From contig CALVIK010000097.1 in the NCBI GenBank assembly GCA_944329545.1, positions 1-21,348 of the forward strand: DNA of 21,348 nt, written 5' to 3'. The notes under the pieces were generated by a model that was not told the origin of the DNA, searched no databases, and saw only the letters and a list, made by a program, of their open reading frames with translations. Positions within the stretch are counted from its first letter, which is position 1. Each line of letters opens with the position of its first letter. This document shows positions 1 through 7,954 of the stretch, one piece after another. Source of the DNA: an uncultured Bacilli bacterium (GTDB lineage: Bacteria; Bacillota_I; Bacilli_A; RF39; UBA660). Position numbers and translations under genes: made by a program.

Positions 1-1409
1 GTATCATAACCATCTGGAAGTGTTGTTATAAAATTATGTAACTGAGCTATTTTACAAACTTCTTCGATTTCTTCATCGGTAGCATCTTTTTTAGCAAATT
101 TCAAATTTTCTTTAATTGTAAAATTAAAAATATATGGTGATTGAGTAATAATGGAAATATTATCTCTTATAGTATCTTTATCTAATTCATTTATATTAAC
201 ATTATCAATTAATATTTCCCCACTATTTGCTTTATATAAATGGTCTATTAAACTAAATATAGTTGTTTTTCCGCCACCACTTTTACCAACAAAAGCTACT
301 GTTTCATTGGCATGTACTTTAAAACTTAAATCTTTTAAAATAGGTCTACTTTCTTCGTAAGCAAAATTAACATGCTTAAATTCAAAATTACCTTCAATTT
401 TTCCTAAATTTTTACTACCAAATGTTTCTTTAGTAAATTTACCATCTATTACTTCAAATATTCTCTCAGAAGATAATGTGAATGCTTTTGTCTGTTCTAT
501 TAAATCAACTATTGATGCTAATAAATTAAATGTTCTACCTTGATACATATAAACAATTACAAAATTATCAATAGTTAAATTATTAGATATAACTAAATAA
601 ATTCCTATAATGATAAACATTAAATCGAAAACATCTTTTAAACTTCCACTTAATAAATGATATTTTCGCATAGTTGTATTAAGCTGATATTTTTGATCAT
701 TTGCTTCTCTAATTTTAGTAATTATTTTTTTCATAAAATCTTCAGCAGAATTTAAAACTTTTACATCACGAATTCCTCTTACTAATTCCGCAATTAATCC
801 ACTATTTTTTTCATTTAATTCTCTATTTTTTTTATCTAAATGATACCATTTACTAATACGCACTTTCTCTATTCCAAATAAAAGGATCATTGATATTATT
901 AAATAAACAAATAACACTTTATCAATAATAAAAATAGCCCCTAAAACTCCTATATTTTCTAAAATACGCATTATATAATAAATTATCATTTCAAAAACAT
1001 CAGCCATTTTACTAGCATCTTTAGTTAGTCTATCAATAAAAACCCCAGAAGAATTTTTATCAATTTCTTTAATATCTAATTTTAATGTTTCTCTTGCGAG
1101 TTCTACCTGAATATCACTTAAAACTTTAATATAAAATAATTCTGATACCTTTTTGGAAAAATAATTAAAAATATTGCGATTAATTTCTAAAATAAAAATA
1201 GCTAGGGCAACTATTAATACTTTATCTAAAAGATTATCTGTAATATTTAATATTAGTTTGGCTGATAACAAAGGAACAACAACACTTATAGCTATTAAAA
1301 ATAGCATTAAGATAAAATACCCAATTAAATATTTTTTATATTTTTTAGCATATTTCCATGTTGTTTTAATATTTTTAAAAATTTCACTGATTTTAACTTT
1401 TTGCTGCAA
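1..1409 (-). CDS. ABC transporter, fused membrane and ATPase domains (partial, 3' end beyond window)
   Basis: The minus strand is open from about 1409 to the window edge and gives about 469 residues. The N-terminal part has several hydrophobic segments typical of an exporter-type transmembrane domain. It leads into a nucleotide-binding domain with Walker A GKSGGGKTT (bases about 265-295) and a Q-loop reading SIITQSPYIF. The protein is cut at ITTLPDGYDT, just before the signature LSGGQ and Walker B, which are therefore not seen. This layout is that of a half-size exporter, which works as a homo- or heterodimer in the cytoplasmic membrane; the substrate cannot be told. The start is probably TTG at 1409, spaced from an AGAGGTGAG ribosome site. 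GTG at 1418 is an alternative, and the ATG between them runs into a stop after six codons. The family call is firm, the start less so. Confidence 0.9.
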   Translation of the reverse strand, partial: MQQKVKISEIFKNIKTTWKYAKKYKKYLIGYFILMLFLIAISVVVPLLSAKLILNITDNLLDKVLIVALAIFILEINRNIFNYFSKKVSELFYIKVLSDIQVELARETLKLDIKEIDKNSSGVFIDRLTKDASKMADVFEMIIYYIMRILENIGVLGAIFIIDKVLFVYLIISMILLFGIEKVRISKWYHLDKKNRELNEKNSGLIAELVRGIRDVKVLNSAEDFMKKIITKIREANDQKYQLNTTMRKYHLLSGSLKDVFDLMFIIIGIYLVISNNLTIDNFVIVYMYQGRTFNLLASIVDLIEQTKAFTLSSERIFEVIDGKFTKETFGSKNLGKIEGNFEFKHVNFAYEESRPILKDLSFKVHANETVAFVGKSGGGKTTIFSLIDHLYKANSGEILIDNVNINELDKDTIRDNISIITQSPYIFNFTIKENLKFAKKDATDEEIEEVCKIAQLHNFITTLPDGYD

Positions 1410-1431
1410 ACATCTCACCTCTACTTAAATA

Positions 1432-1462
1432 AGTATAACATTCCACTATATGCTATTGTCAA
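1432..1462 (-). promoter_or_regulatory. Probable sigma-A promoter of the ABC transporter gene
   Basis: On the minus strand a perfect TTGACA (1457-1462) is followed after 19 bp by TATACT (1432-1437), preceded by TG at -15/-14 (extended -10). The spacer is longer than the ideal 17 bp, which the extended -10 may offset. It lies about 25 bp upstream of the proposed start codon. Confidence 0.6.
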
Positions 1463-1475
1463 TAGATTTCTTTAC

Positions 1476-1997
1476 TTATTTAAAAAATGGATTATTTTTT
1501 ATTTCATCTTTTAACATTGTAAAATCACCATGTCCAGGAAAAACTTTTGTATCTTTTGGATATTTTTTTATTTTTTCTATTGATTTTTGCATCTCAAGAA
1601 CATTTCCACCATCTAAATCGGTTCTACCAACAGTTCCTTTAAAAAGAAAATCACCGCTAAACATTACTTTTTCATTTTTAAAATAAACAGTAATTAAATC
1701 TTCCTTATGACCTGGAGTTTTTATCATTTCAAAAGTAAAATTTTCTATATTGTTTATTCCTTCTACTAAGTTATTTACATCATAAACCGTTACCTTATAT
1801 TTTTGAACTAGTTCTTCTAACGCTCCTATATGATCATTATGATAATGCGTGATAACTATCCCTATTAATGGATATTTTAAATTTTGCTCTATTTTTTTAA
1901 CCTCATCCCCCGGATCAATTATTAATGATTGATTATTTTGTTCTAGTACATAACAATTTGTTTGTAGAGGACCAACAACAATTTTTTTTATATTCAT
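1476..1997 (-). CDS. Metallo-beta-lactamase-fold hydrolase, glyoxalase II-like (YqgX type)
   Basis: This 173-residue protein is a compact metallo-beta-lactamase-fold hydrolase. The metal ligands are visible in order: HYHNDH (residues 51-56), H97 in TPGH, D116 in SGDFLF and H156 in PGHGDFT. The opening VVGPLQTNCYVL and the GTVGRTD segment fit the hydroxyacylglutathione-hydrolase-like group that includes B. subtilis YqgX. It is shorter than classical glyoxalase II and lacks the C-terminal glutathione-binding domain, so the substrate is unknown; a thioester such as a bacillithiol or methylglyoxal adduct is only an inference. The start ATG has AAAGGAAGTGA upstream. It follows noc at 40 bp, separated by a terminator, and sits where B. 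subtilis has soj and spo0J. Confidence 0.88.
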   Translation of the reverse strand: MNIKKIVVGPLQTNCYVLEQNNQSLIIDPGDEVKKIEQNLKYPLIGIVITHYHNDHIGALEELVQKYKVTVYDVNNLVEGINNIENFTFEMIKTPGHKEDLITVYFKNEKVMFSGDFLFKGTVGRTDLDGGNVLEMQKSIEKIKKYPKDTKVFPGHGDFTMLKDEIKNNPFFK

Positions 1998-2015
1998 TTA
2001 TTCACTTCCTTTAAC

Positions 2016-2039
2016 AAAAAAACTGCTTTTAACAGTTTT
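2016..2039 (-). terminator. Intrinsic terminator after noc
   Basis: Read on the minus strand, AAAACTG (2033-2039) and CAGTTTT (2019-2025) form a 7-bp stem around a 7-nt loop and run into a U tract (down to 2016). It overlaps the noc stop codon and would separate noc from the hydrolase gene. Confidence 0.75.
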
Positions 2040-3732
2040 ATTTATCAATAATAATAGTTACTTGATATTTATCGTTTAAATCAGCTTCATCGACATTAAT
2101 ATTATAACCCATTGCTTCTATTTTATCAGTGCATTCTCTTATTAGATGAATAACACTGCTAAAATTAGCGTTTACTGTTTTAGTCGGCGTTCCTATCATA
2201 CTTGGCAGATTATCTGGGGCTAATGAATCATTATCTTCATAAATATCTTCTTTAGGAATATTTTCTAAAATATTATTATTATTATTTTGAGGAATACTTT
2301 GATTATTTAAATTATTTTCTGGAGCATTAGCAAAATTTTCTAATGAACTAGCCGATATTCCTTGATTTTGTATTGTTGAAGGATTTGTATTTTCTAAAGT
2401 ATTTGCTGAAGGTGAATTTATCTCAGAAATCGAAGGTGTTTGTAAATTTTGATTTTCAAAACTATTTATATTTTGAGGTGAATCCACATTAGGAGTTACC
2501 GGAATATTTTGAGATTCTAAGGTATTTGGAATATTATTTAAATTTGATTCAGATTTTGTTTCTACGGCCTTGTTATTAACTTCATCAAAAGCAGCCGATA
2601 CCGCTGAGGCTATATTATTTTCTGTAACACTTGAATTTACTACTGGCTCTTGTGGTTTTTGACTTTGAATAGTTTCTGGCGTTGCATTAAATATGCTATC
2701 AAAACTAACGCCATTAGGATGTACTGGCTCATTTTGAGGTACTTCTGGCTCTTCTTTTGGAATATAATGAACAAATTTATTATCATCATTTTCAATCGGC
2801 TGTGAATTTTGTGGCGCTGGTTCCATGTTTGCAGAAGGAGCTGAAGGAATACTACTTACTGGATTAATAGTCTGAGTATTTTGATTATTAATATTAGTTT
2901 GCGCATCTTGCTGCATTAATTTGTTCATATCATTAGTTTTATTTTCCGTATTTATATCTTTTGCTTCACGCATTATTTTATCAATATCCATAAAACCGTC
3001 CTTTCTTTCATCATTTTTTAATGTTTCTAATTCATTAAATAAATTTTCTGTATTATTACTAGTTTGTAAAAAAATAGGTTTTTCTTCTTGAGCCACCATA
3101 ACTTCTTTTGGCTGTTCTATTTTCATATTTTGTAATTCTTTAGCTATTTCTTCATCGGTTTTTCGAACTGTTAATCTTTCTTCAATAATTCGGTGAAGCA
3201 TTTTTTTCTGAATTTCGCGATTTGTAAGTTTTAATAAAGAGCGGGCATGTCTTTCAGATATTTTTCCGTGTAATAAAGCTTCTTGAACTTCATCATCTAA
3301 ATTTAATAGTCGAACTTTATTAGCAATAGTTGGTTGTGATTTACCAAGTTTTTTAGCTAGTTCTTCTTGTGTCATATACCCAGAATCTAATATTCTTTTA
3401 TAAGAAACAGCTTCTTCAATAGCCGTTAAATCTTGTCTTTGAATGTTTTCGAGAAGAGCTATTTCTTCACTAGCTCTATCTGTTAAGTTAGTTATAATAG
3501 CGGGAATGGTAGCTTTATTGGCAAGTTTACTTGCTTTAAATCTTCTTTCACCAGAGATAATTTCATACTTATCGTTAACTTTGCGCACAATAATTGGCTG
3601 AATTACCCCATATTCATATATTGATGATGCTAATTGATTTAATCTTTTTTCGTCAAAATGAATACGCGGTTGAAATCTATTTGGCAAAATATCATTTATA
3701 TTTATTTCGGCAAATTCACCATCGATATGCAT
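2038..3732 (-). CDS. noc: ParB/Noc-family chromosome-organising protein, Noc-type, with giant disordered linker
   Basis: A CTP-switch DNA clamp of the ParB superfamily, 564 residues against about 280-290 for typical Noc or Spo0J. Residues 8-100 form the N-terminal CTP-binding domain, with NRFQPR, GERR (61-64) and ENIQR (95-99). Residues 101-200 hold the helix-turn-helix DNA-binding domain. Here Q133, K139 and R161 match the residues that mark Noc rather than ParB specificity; N144 matches neither. Residues about 205-518 are a low-complexity Asn, Gln, Pro, Ser and Glu-rich linker. The last 45 residues resemble the Noc C-terminal dimerisation domain. Its place directly after rsmG is that of B. 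subtilis noc. The start ATG is supported by AAGGGAGGGG and an in-frame stop just upstream, so there is no room for the Noc membrane-targeting helix. parS-like sites lie at 19237-19443. Whether it acts as Noc, ParB or both cannot be told from here. Confidence 0.92.
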   Translation of the reverse strand: MHIDGEFAEININDILPNRFQPRIHFDEKRLNQLASSIYEYGVIQPIIVRKVNDKYEIISGERRFKASKLANKATIPAIITNLTDRASEEIALLENIQRQDLTAIEEAVSYKRILDSGYMTQEELAKKLGKSQPTIANKVRLLNLDDEVQEALLHGKISERHARSLLKLTNREIQKKMLHRIIEERLTVRKTDEEIAKELQNMKIEQPKEVMVAQEEKPIFLQTSNNTENLFNELETLKNDERKDGFMDIDKIMREAKDINTENKTNDMNKLMQQDAQTNINNQNTQTINPVSSIPSAPSANMEPAPQNSQPIENDDNKFVHYIPKEEPEVPQNEPVHPNGVSFDSIFNATPETIQSQKPQEPVVNSSVTENNIASAVSAAFDEVNNKAVETKSESNLNNIPNTLESQNIPVTPNVDSPQNINSFENQNLQTPSISEINSPSANTLENTNPSTIQNQGISASSLENFANAPENNLNNQSIPQNNNNNILENIPKEDIYEDNDSLAPDNLPSMIGTPTKTVNANFSSVIHLIRECTDKIEAMGYNINVDEADLNDKYQVTIIIDK

Positions 3733-3764
3733 AAAGTACCCCTCCCTTCTATTCTTTCATTATT

Positions 3765-3793
3765 ATCATACTATTTTTTGGGAAATAATTCAA
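3765..3793 (-). promoter_or_regulatory. Sigma-A promoter of noc
   Basis: Minus strand TTGAAT (3788-3793), a 17-bp spacer and TATGAT (3765-3770) lie 33 bp upstream of the start codon. The spacer contains TATTTCCC, which equals one half of the B. subtilis Noc-binding palindrome. Confidence 0.75.
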
Positions 3794-3810
3794 TATTTTT
3801 TTGCAAAGTA

Positions 3811-3838
3811 ATAAAAAAACTAGATTTTTTCTAGTTTA
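3811..3838 (-). terminator. Intrinsic terminator after rsmG
   Basis: On the minus strand AAACTAGA (3830-3837) pairs perfectly with TCTAGTTT (3817-3824) around a 5-nt A loop, followed by a run of U. It overlaps the rsmG stop codon and ends the mnmG-rsmG unit. Confidence 0.85.
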
Positions 3839-4534
3839 CAAAGGATGTTTTTTTATTTCACTATATTTTCTTGGATATTTTAATGGAGTGTTTTTTATTT
3901 TTTTTACTTTAATAATTGTTCTTTGACTGTTTTCAAATGGAAGATTAAATTTTTCAACTTGCATGATTTCAGAAAATAATTCTATTAAAACATTTTTATA
4001 ACTATTTTCATCTTCATGACCTTTTAAAGCTATAAAATACTTTTCTTTTTTAACTAAAGGCATTGAATATTCTAATAAAATGTTTAAAGGAGCAACCGCT
4101 CTTGCTGTTACAACATCAAATTTTTCTCTATTTTTCAAAGCATATTCTTCTGCTCTAGCATGAATTACTTCTACATTTTCTAATTTTAAAACTTTAACTA
4201 CTTCATTTAGAAAAATTAATCTTTTGTTTAAAGAATCAATTAAGGTTACTTTTAAATGCGGAAAAAATATTTTTAAAACAATACCAGGAAAGCCAGCTCC
4301 CGTACCAATATCGCATAAACTTTCCTCTTTATTTAAATCGATAACTTTAGTTAAAGTTAAACTATCAAAAAAATGTTTTAAATAAACTTCTTTTTTATCG
4401 GTTATAGCTGTTAAATTCATTTTTTTATTCCATTCAACTAATAATTCATAATATTTTTCTAATTTAGATAATTTTTCTTCTGTATAATCAATATTCATTT
4501 TGGCAATAGCCTTAATAAATTCTTCTTTATTCAT
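3836..4534 (-). CDS. rsmG: 16S rRNA (guanine-527-N7)-methyltransferase RsmG (GidB)
   Basis: RsmG methylates N7 of G527 in 16S rRNA with S-adenosylmethionine; in several bacteria its loss gives low-level streptomycin resistance. The 232-residue length fits the family. The N-terminal helical part contains the conserved YYELLVEWNKKMNLTAI segment (residues 28-44). The SAM-binding loop CDIGTGAGFPG lies at residues 74-84, followed by IDSLNKR and HARAEEY. The ATG overlaps the end of mnmG by eight bases, and its AAAGGAG site lies inside mnmG, so the two genes are probably translationally coupled. The pairing mnmG-rsmG next to noc is the usual one in Bacilli. Confidence 0.97.
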   Translation of the reverse strand: MNKEEFIKAIAKMNIDYTEEKLSKLEKYYELLVEWNKKMNLTAITDKKEVYLKHFFDSLTLTKVIDLNKEESLCDIGTGAGFPGIVLKIFFPHLKVTLIDSLNKRLIFLNEVVKVLKLENVEVIHARAEEYALKNREKFDVVTARAVAPLNILLEYSMPLVKKEKYFIALKGHEDENSYKNVLIELFSEIMQVEKFNLPFENSQRTIIKVKKIKNTPLKYPRKYSEIKKHPL

Positions 4535-6389
4535 GTCTATACTCCTTTTTTAAATAAACCATTAAAATAGATATGTCGGCAGGATTCACCCCACTAATTC
4601 TTAAAGCTTGAGCTAAAGAAGTTGGTCTTACTTCTTTTAATTTTTGCCGAGCTTCACTAGCTAAATTATGTATTTTATCATAATCAATGTTATCAGGAAT
4701 TTTCTTTTTTTCTAAATTTTCCATTTTTTCTGCTTCTTTTATGGCTTTATCAATATAACCTTTATATTTAATCATAATATCTACTTGTTCTAAAACTTCT
4801 TTATTATAATTATTACTTAAATATTTTGTTATTTTATTAATATCAATTTCTGGTCTTTTAATTAAATCATATAAAGTTATTCCATTATTTAAAGGCGTTG
4901 TATTTAAAGTAATTAAATAATCATTTTCTTTTGCGGTTATTTTTATTTGTTTTAATTCTTCTAAAAGCGTTTTTATATCATCTTTTTTCTTTAACAATAT
5001 TTGGTACTTTTCATTATTTATAAGACCTACTTGATGACCGTATTCACTTAATCTTAAATCAGCATTATCATGTCTTAATAGCAAACGATATTCCGCCCGC
5101 GATGTCAATAATCTATAAGGATCTTTAATACCTTTAGTAATTAAATCATCAATTAAAACACCTATATATGCTTCATTTCTTTTTAAAACTAAAGGCTCTT
5201 TTCCTTCTAATTTTAAGGAAGCATTTATCCCAGCTATAAGGCCTTGCCCCGCTGCTTCTTCATAACCACTTGTGCCATTTATTTGACCTGCTGTAAACAA
5301 GTTTTCTATTACTTTTGTTTCTAAAGAAGCTTTTAACTGTGTTGGATAAATAGCATCATATTCAATCGCATAAGCATATTTTAATATTTTTGCATTTTCC
5401 AGTCCAGGTAAAGAATGAACCATTTGCTCTTGAACATCATAAGGCATACTTGTAGAAAATCCTTGTAAATAAATATCATCATAATAGATACTTTCAGGTT
5501 CTAAAAAAAGTTGATGTTTTTCTTTATCCCGAAATCTAACGACTTTATCTTCTATTGAAGGACAATATCTTGGTCCAACTCCTTTTATATCATCTAATCC
5601 ACCATACATACTAGATTTATTTAAATTATCTAAAATTATTTGATGAGTGTTTTCATTTGTATAAATCAAATGACAAGGCACTTGTTTATTAACATCATAA
5701 TATACTTTATTATCATAACTAAATGTATGAATTTCTTTATCACCGGGTTCTAATTTTGCTTTAGTAAAATCAATGCTGTCTCTGGCAATTCTTTGCGGTG
5801 TTCCCGTTTTTAATCTAATTAATTTAAAACCATTTTTAGCTAAATTATCGCTTAAATAATTAGATGGTCTTTCTCCATGAGGACCTTCTCTTCTTCTTGT
5901 ACTACCAACTAAAATGTCGGCTTTCATATATGTTCCTGTTGTTAAAATAACTATATTAGATGTTATTTTAGTACCATTTTCTAAAATTACCCCTTTTATT
6001 TTTTTATTTTCAATAAGTAAATCTTCAACTAATGCTTCTTTTATTTCTAAATTATCGGTATCTTTTAATGTTTTTAACATATTTTTCGGATAAGTTATTT
6101 TATCAGCTTGCGCTCTTAAAGCTCGAACAGCAGGTCCTTTTGAACCATTTAACATTTTTATTTGTAATAAACTTTTATCAGCATTTCGTCCCATTTCACC
6201 GCCTAAAGCATCTATTTCTCTGACGACAATACCTTTAGCACTACCGCCAATTGAAGGATTACATGGCATATCAGCTATATTATTAATATTTCCTGTTACA
6301 AGTAAAGTTTTATGACCTTTTCTAGCAGCAGCTAAAGCAGCTTCACATCCCGCATGACCGCCACCGACAACAATTATTTCATAATTCAT
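4527..6389 (-). CDS. mnmG: tRNA uridine-5-carboxymethylaminomethyl modification enzyme MnmG (GidA)
   Basis: MnmG is the FAD-dependent partner of MnmE. Together they install the carboxymethylaminomethyl group on the wobble uridine (U34) of certain tRNAs. The dinucleotide-binding loop VVGGGHAGCEAA stands at the N-terminus, followed by MPCNPSIGG, GTYM and SMPYDVQEQM segments typical of the family. The C-terminal helical domain ends in RISGVNPADISILMVYLK. From ATG at 6389 the protein has 620 residues, a normal size. An in-frame GTG at 6410 is rejected because it lies at or upstream of the expected transcript start. mnmE is just upstream, and rsmG overlaps its 3' end. Confidence 0.97.
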   Translation of the reverse strand: MNYEIIVVGGGHAGCEAALAAARKGHKTLLVTGNINNIADMPCNPSIGGSAKGIVVREIDALGGEMGRNADKSLLQIKMLNGSKGPAVRALRAQADKITYPKNMLKTLKDTDNLEIKEALVEDLLIENKKIKGVILENGTKITSNIVILTTGTYMKADILVGSTRRREGPHGERPSNYLSDNLAKNGFKLIRLKTGTPQRIARDSIDFTKAKLEPGDKEIHTFSYDNKVYYDVNKQVPCHLIYTNENTHQIILDNLNKSSMYGGLDDIKGVGPRYCPSIEDKVVRFRDKEKHQLFLEPESIYYDDIYLQGFSTSMPYDVQEQMVHSLPGLENAKILKYAYAIEYDAIYPTQLKASLETKVIENLFTAGQINGTSGYEEAAGQGLIAGINASLKLEGKEPLVLKRNEAYIGVLIDDLITKGIKDPYRLLTSRAEYRLLLRHDNADLRLSEYGHQVGLINNEKYQILLKKKDDIKTLLEELKQIKITAKENDYLITLNTTPLNNGITLYDLIKRPEIDINKITKYLSNNYNKEVLEQVDIMIKYKGYIDKAIKEAEKMENLEKKKIPDNIDYDKIHNLASEARQKLKEVRPTSLAQALRISGVNPADISILMVYLKKEYRHE

Positions 6390-6412
6390 AAATATCACCA
6401 CATTTCTCACAT

Positions 6413-6418
6413 ATTATA
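6413..6418 (-). promoter_or_regulatory. -10 element of probable mnmG promoter
   Basis: A perfect TATAAT on the minus strand lies 24 bp upstream of the mnmG ATG, in the 55-bp gap after mnmE. No good -35 is seen at the right distance, only a T-rich stretch near 6436-6441. No strong terminator follows mnmE, so mnmG may also be read from upstream. Confidence 0.5.
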
Positions 6419-6444
6419 CTACAAATTCATAATAATAAAAAGAA

Positions 6445-7794
6445 TTATTTACCGACGCAAAAACGACTAAATAATTCATCTAATAATTCTTCTTCATATA
6501 CTTCACCAATTATTTGACCAAGTAAGTTCCAAATATTTCTTAAATCGATTTCTAACATATCAATGGCTATATTATTTTTAATTCCTTCATTAATATCGTT
6601 AATACCTTGCAAAACTTGTTTTAAAATTGCTTTATTTCTAGCACCTGTTAAATATGTTAAATCGCTTGTTTCAATTTGCTCTAAATTAAATAATTTTTTT
6701 ATTTCATTTCCTATGTTTTCCACATTTTCATTTTTTAAAGCACTGACATATACTTTGTTTTGTAGTTTTTCATCATCTATTTGTTTTTTTAGATCTGTTT
6801 TATTTATAACAGTTATATAATTTTTATTTTTTAATTTTTCTATTATTTGCCTATCTTCTTTAGTTAATTTTTCATTATAATTAACAACAAAAAGGATTAA
6901 ATCGGCTTGATCAATTAATTTAAGACTTTTTTCGACACCAATGCTTTCAACAAGGTCATCAGTTTTCCTAATACCAGCCGTATCAATTAAATTTAAAATA
7001 ATATTATCAATAACAATAGAAGCTTCAACACTATCTCTTGTAGTTCCTTGCACACTTGTAACAATAGCTTTTTCTTCCCCTACCAGACAATTTAAAATAC
7101 TACTTTTTCCAACATTAGGTCGGCCCACTATAACTGTTTTAATTCCGGTTTTTAAAAGTTCTCCTGTATTACTTTGTTTTAATATTTTATTGATTTTATC
7201 TTTTAATTTACTTAAACTATCATTGATTTTACCAATAGTCATCTCTTCAATATCTTCGTATTCTGGATAATCAATATTAACTTCAATATTAGCAATAATA
7301 CTAATTAAATCTTCTCTTAAATCTTTTATCATATTAGATACTTTTCCACTTATACCATTTAAAGCCATTTTACTAGCATCTTCGGTTTTAGCTTCAATTA
7401 AATCCATAATACTTTCAGCTTCAGTTAAATCTATTCTTCCGTTTAAGAAAGCTCTTTTGGTAAATTCACCTGGTTCAGCTAAGCGGCAACCATTTATTAA
7501 TAACAATTCTAATATTTTATTTGTTGTTATAATTCCTCCATGAGCGTTTATTTCAACAATATCTTCACAAGTAAATGTTTTTGGGGCGCACATTTTGCTG
7601 ACTAGCACTTCATCAATTTTTTCTTTCCCATCAATAATATAACCATAATGAACGGTATGAGTTGGAGCTGTTTTCAAATTTTTGTTAGTAAATATTTTTT
7701 CCACAATATTAAAAGCTTCTGGTCCACTTACTCTAATTATTGATATAGCCCCTACTCCTTGGGCTGTGGAAATAGCCGCAATTGTATCATGCAT
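6445..7794 (-). CDS. mnmE: tRNA modification GTPase MnmE (TrmE)
   Basis: MnmE is the dimeric GTPase that works with MnmG on the wobble uridine of tRNA. The N-terminal folate-binding domain begins DTIAAISTAQGVGAISIIRVSG. The inserted G domain has G1 GRPNVGKSS (residues 224-232), G3 DTAGIRKT (271-278) and G4 NKTD near residue 331. The helical domain ends in the hallmark FCVGK, with the catalytic Cys four residues from the end. At 449 residues it has the normal length. The ATG follows GAGGTGA. It has its own upstream region with a TATAAT and lies after the jag terminator, so it starts a new unit. Confidence 0.97.
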   Translation of the reverse strand: MHDTIAAISTAQGVGAISIIRVSGPEAFNIVEKIFTNKNLKTAPTHTVHYGYIIDGKEKIDEVLVSKMCAPKTFTCEDIVEINAHGGIITTNKILELLLINGCRLAEPGEFTKRAFLNGRIDLTEAESIMDLIEAKTEDASKMALNGISGKVSNMIKDLREDLISIIANIEVNIDYPEYEDIEEMTIGKINDSLSKLKDKINKILKQSNTGELLKTGIKTVIVGRPNVGKSSILNCLVGEEKAIVTSVQGTTRDSVEASIVIDNIILNLIDTAGIRKTDDLVESIGVEKSLKLIDQADLILFVVNYNEKLTKEDRQIIEKLKNKNYITVINKTDLKKQIDDEKLQNKVYVSALKNENVENIGNEIKKLFNLEQIETSDLTYLTGARNKAILKQVLQGINDINEGIKNNIAIDMLEIDLRNIWNLLGQIIGEVYEEELLDELFSRFCVGK

Positions 7795-7819
7795 AATTTC
7801 ACCTCTTTTTTTCGGTACT

Positions 7820-7825
7820 ATTATA
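7820..7825 (-). promoter_or_regulatory. -10 element of probable mnmE promoter
   Basis: A perfect TATAAT on the minus strand stands 25 bp before the mnmE ATG. The -35 is weak (TTTGTT at 7843-7848 with a 17-bp spacer). The rest of the 149-bp gap to jag is AT-rich without other recognisable structure. Confidence 0.55.
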
Positions 7826-7927
7826 CTATAAAAAAAGAATAAAACAAAATTTAAAAAATAATAATTTGATTTGATATTTTTTTGATATTCATATTACCTT
7901 TAAATTTTGGTTATTAAAAACAGTATA

Positions 7928-7954
7928 TAAAAAGAAGATTTTTTTAATCCTCTT
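7928..7954 (-). terminator. Intrinsic terminator after jag
   Basis: On the minus strand AAGAGGAT (7947-7954) pairs with ATCTTCTT (7932-7939), with one G-U, around an A-rich loop and runs into U residues. It overlaps the jag stop and closes the rpmH-rnpA-yidC-jag operon. Confidence 0.75.

Noticed and set aside
151..1428. Plus-strand frames opposite the ABC transporter
   Set aside because: They are antisense shadows of the transporter coding region, hydrophobic because they mirror AT-rich codons.
6390..6410. GTG start for mnmG at 6410
   Set aside because: It is at or before the transcript start expected from TATAAT at 6413-6418. Family members start at the MNYEIIVVGGG position.
6419..6444. 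Terminator between mnmE and mnmG
   Set aside because: The only pairing (AATAAT with ATTATT) is very short and has no good U run after it.
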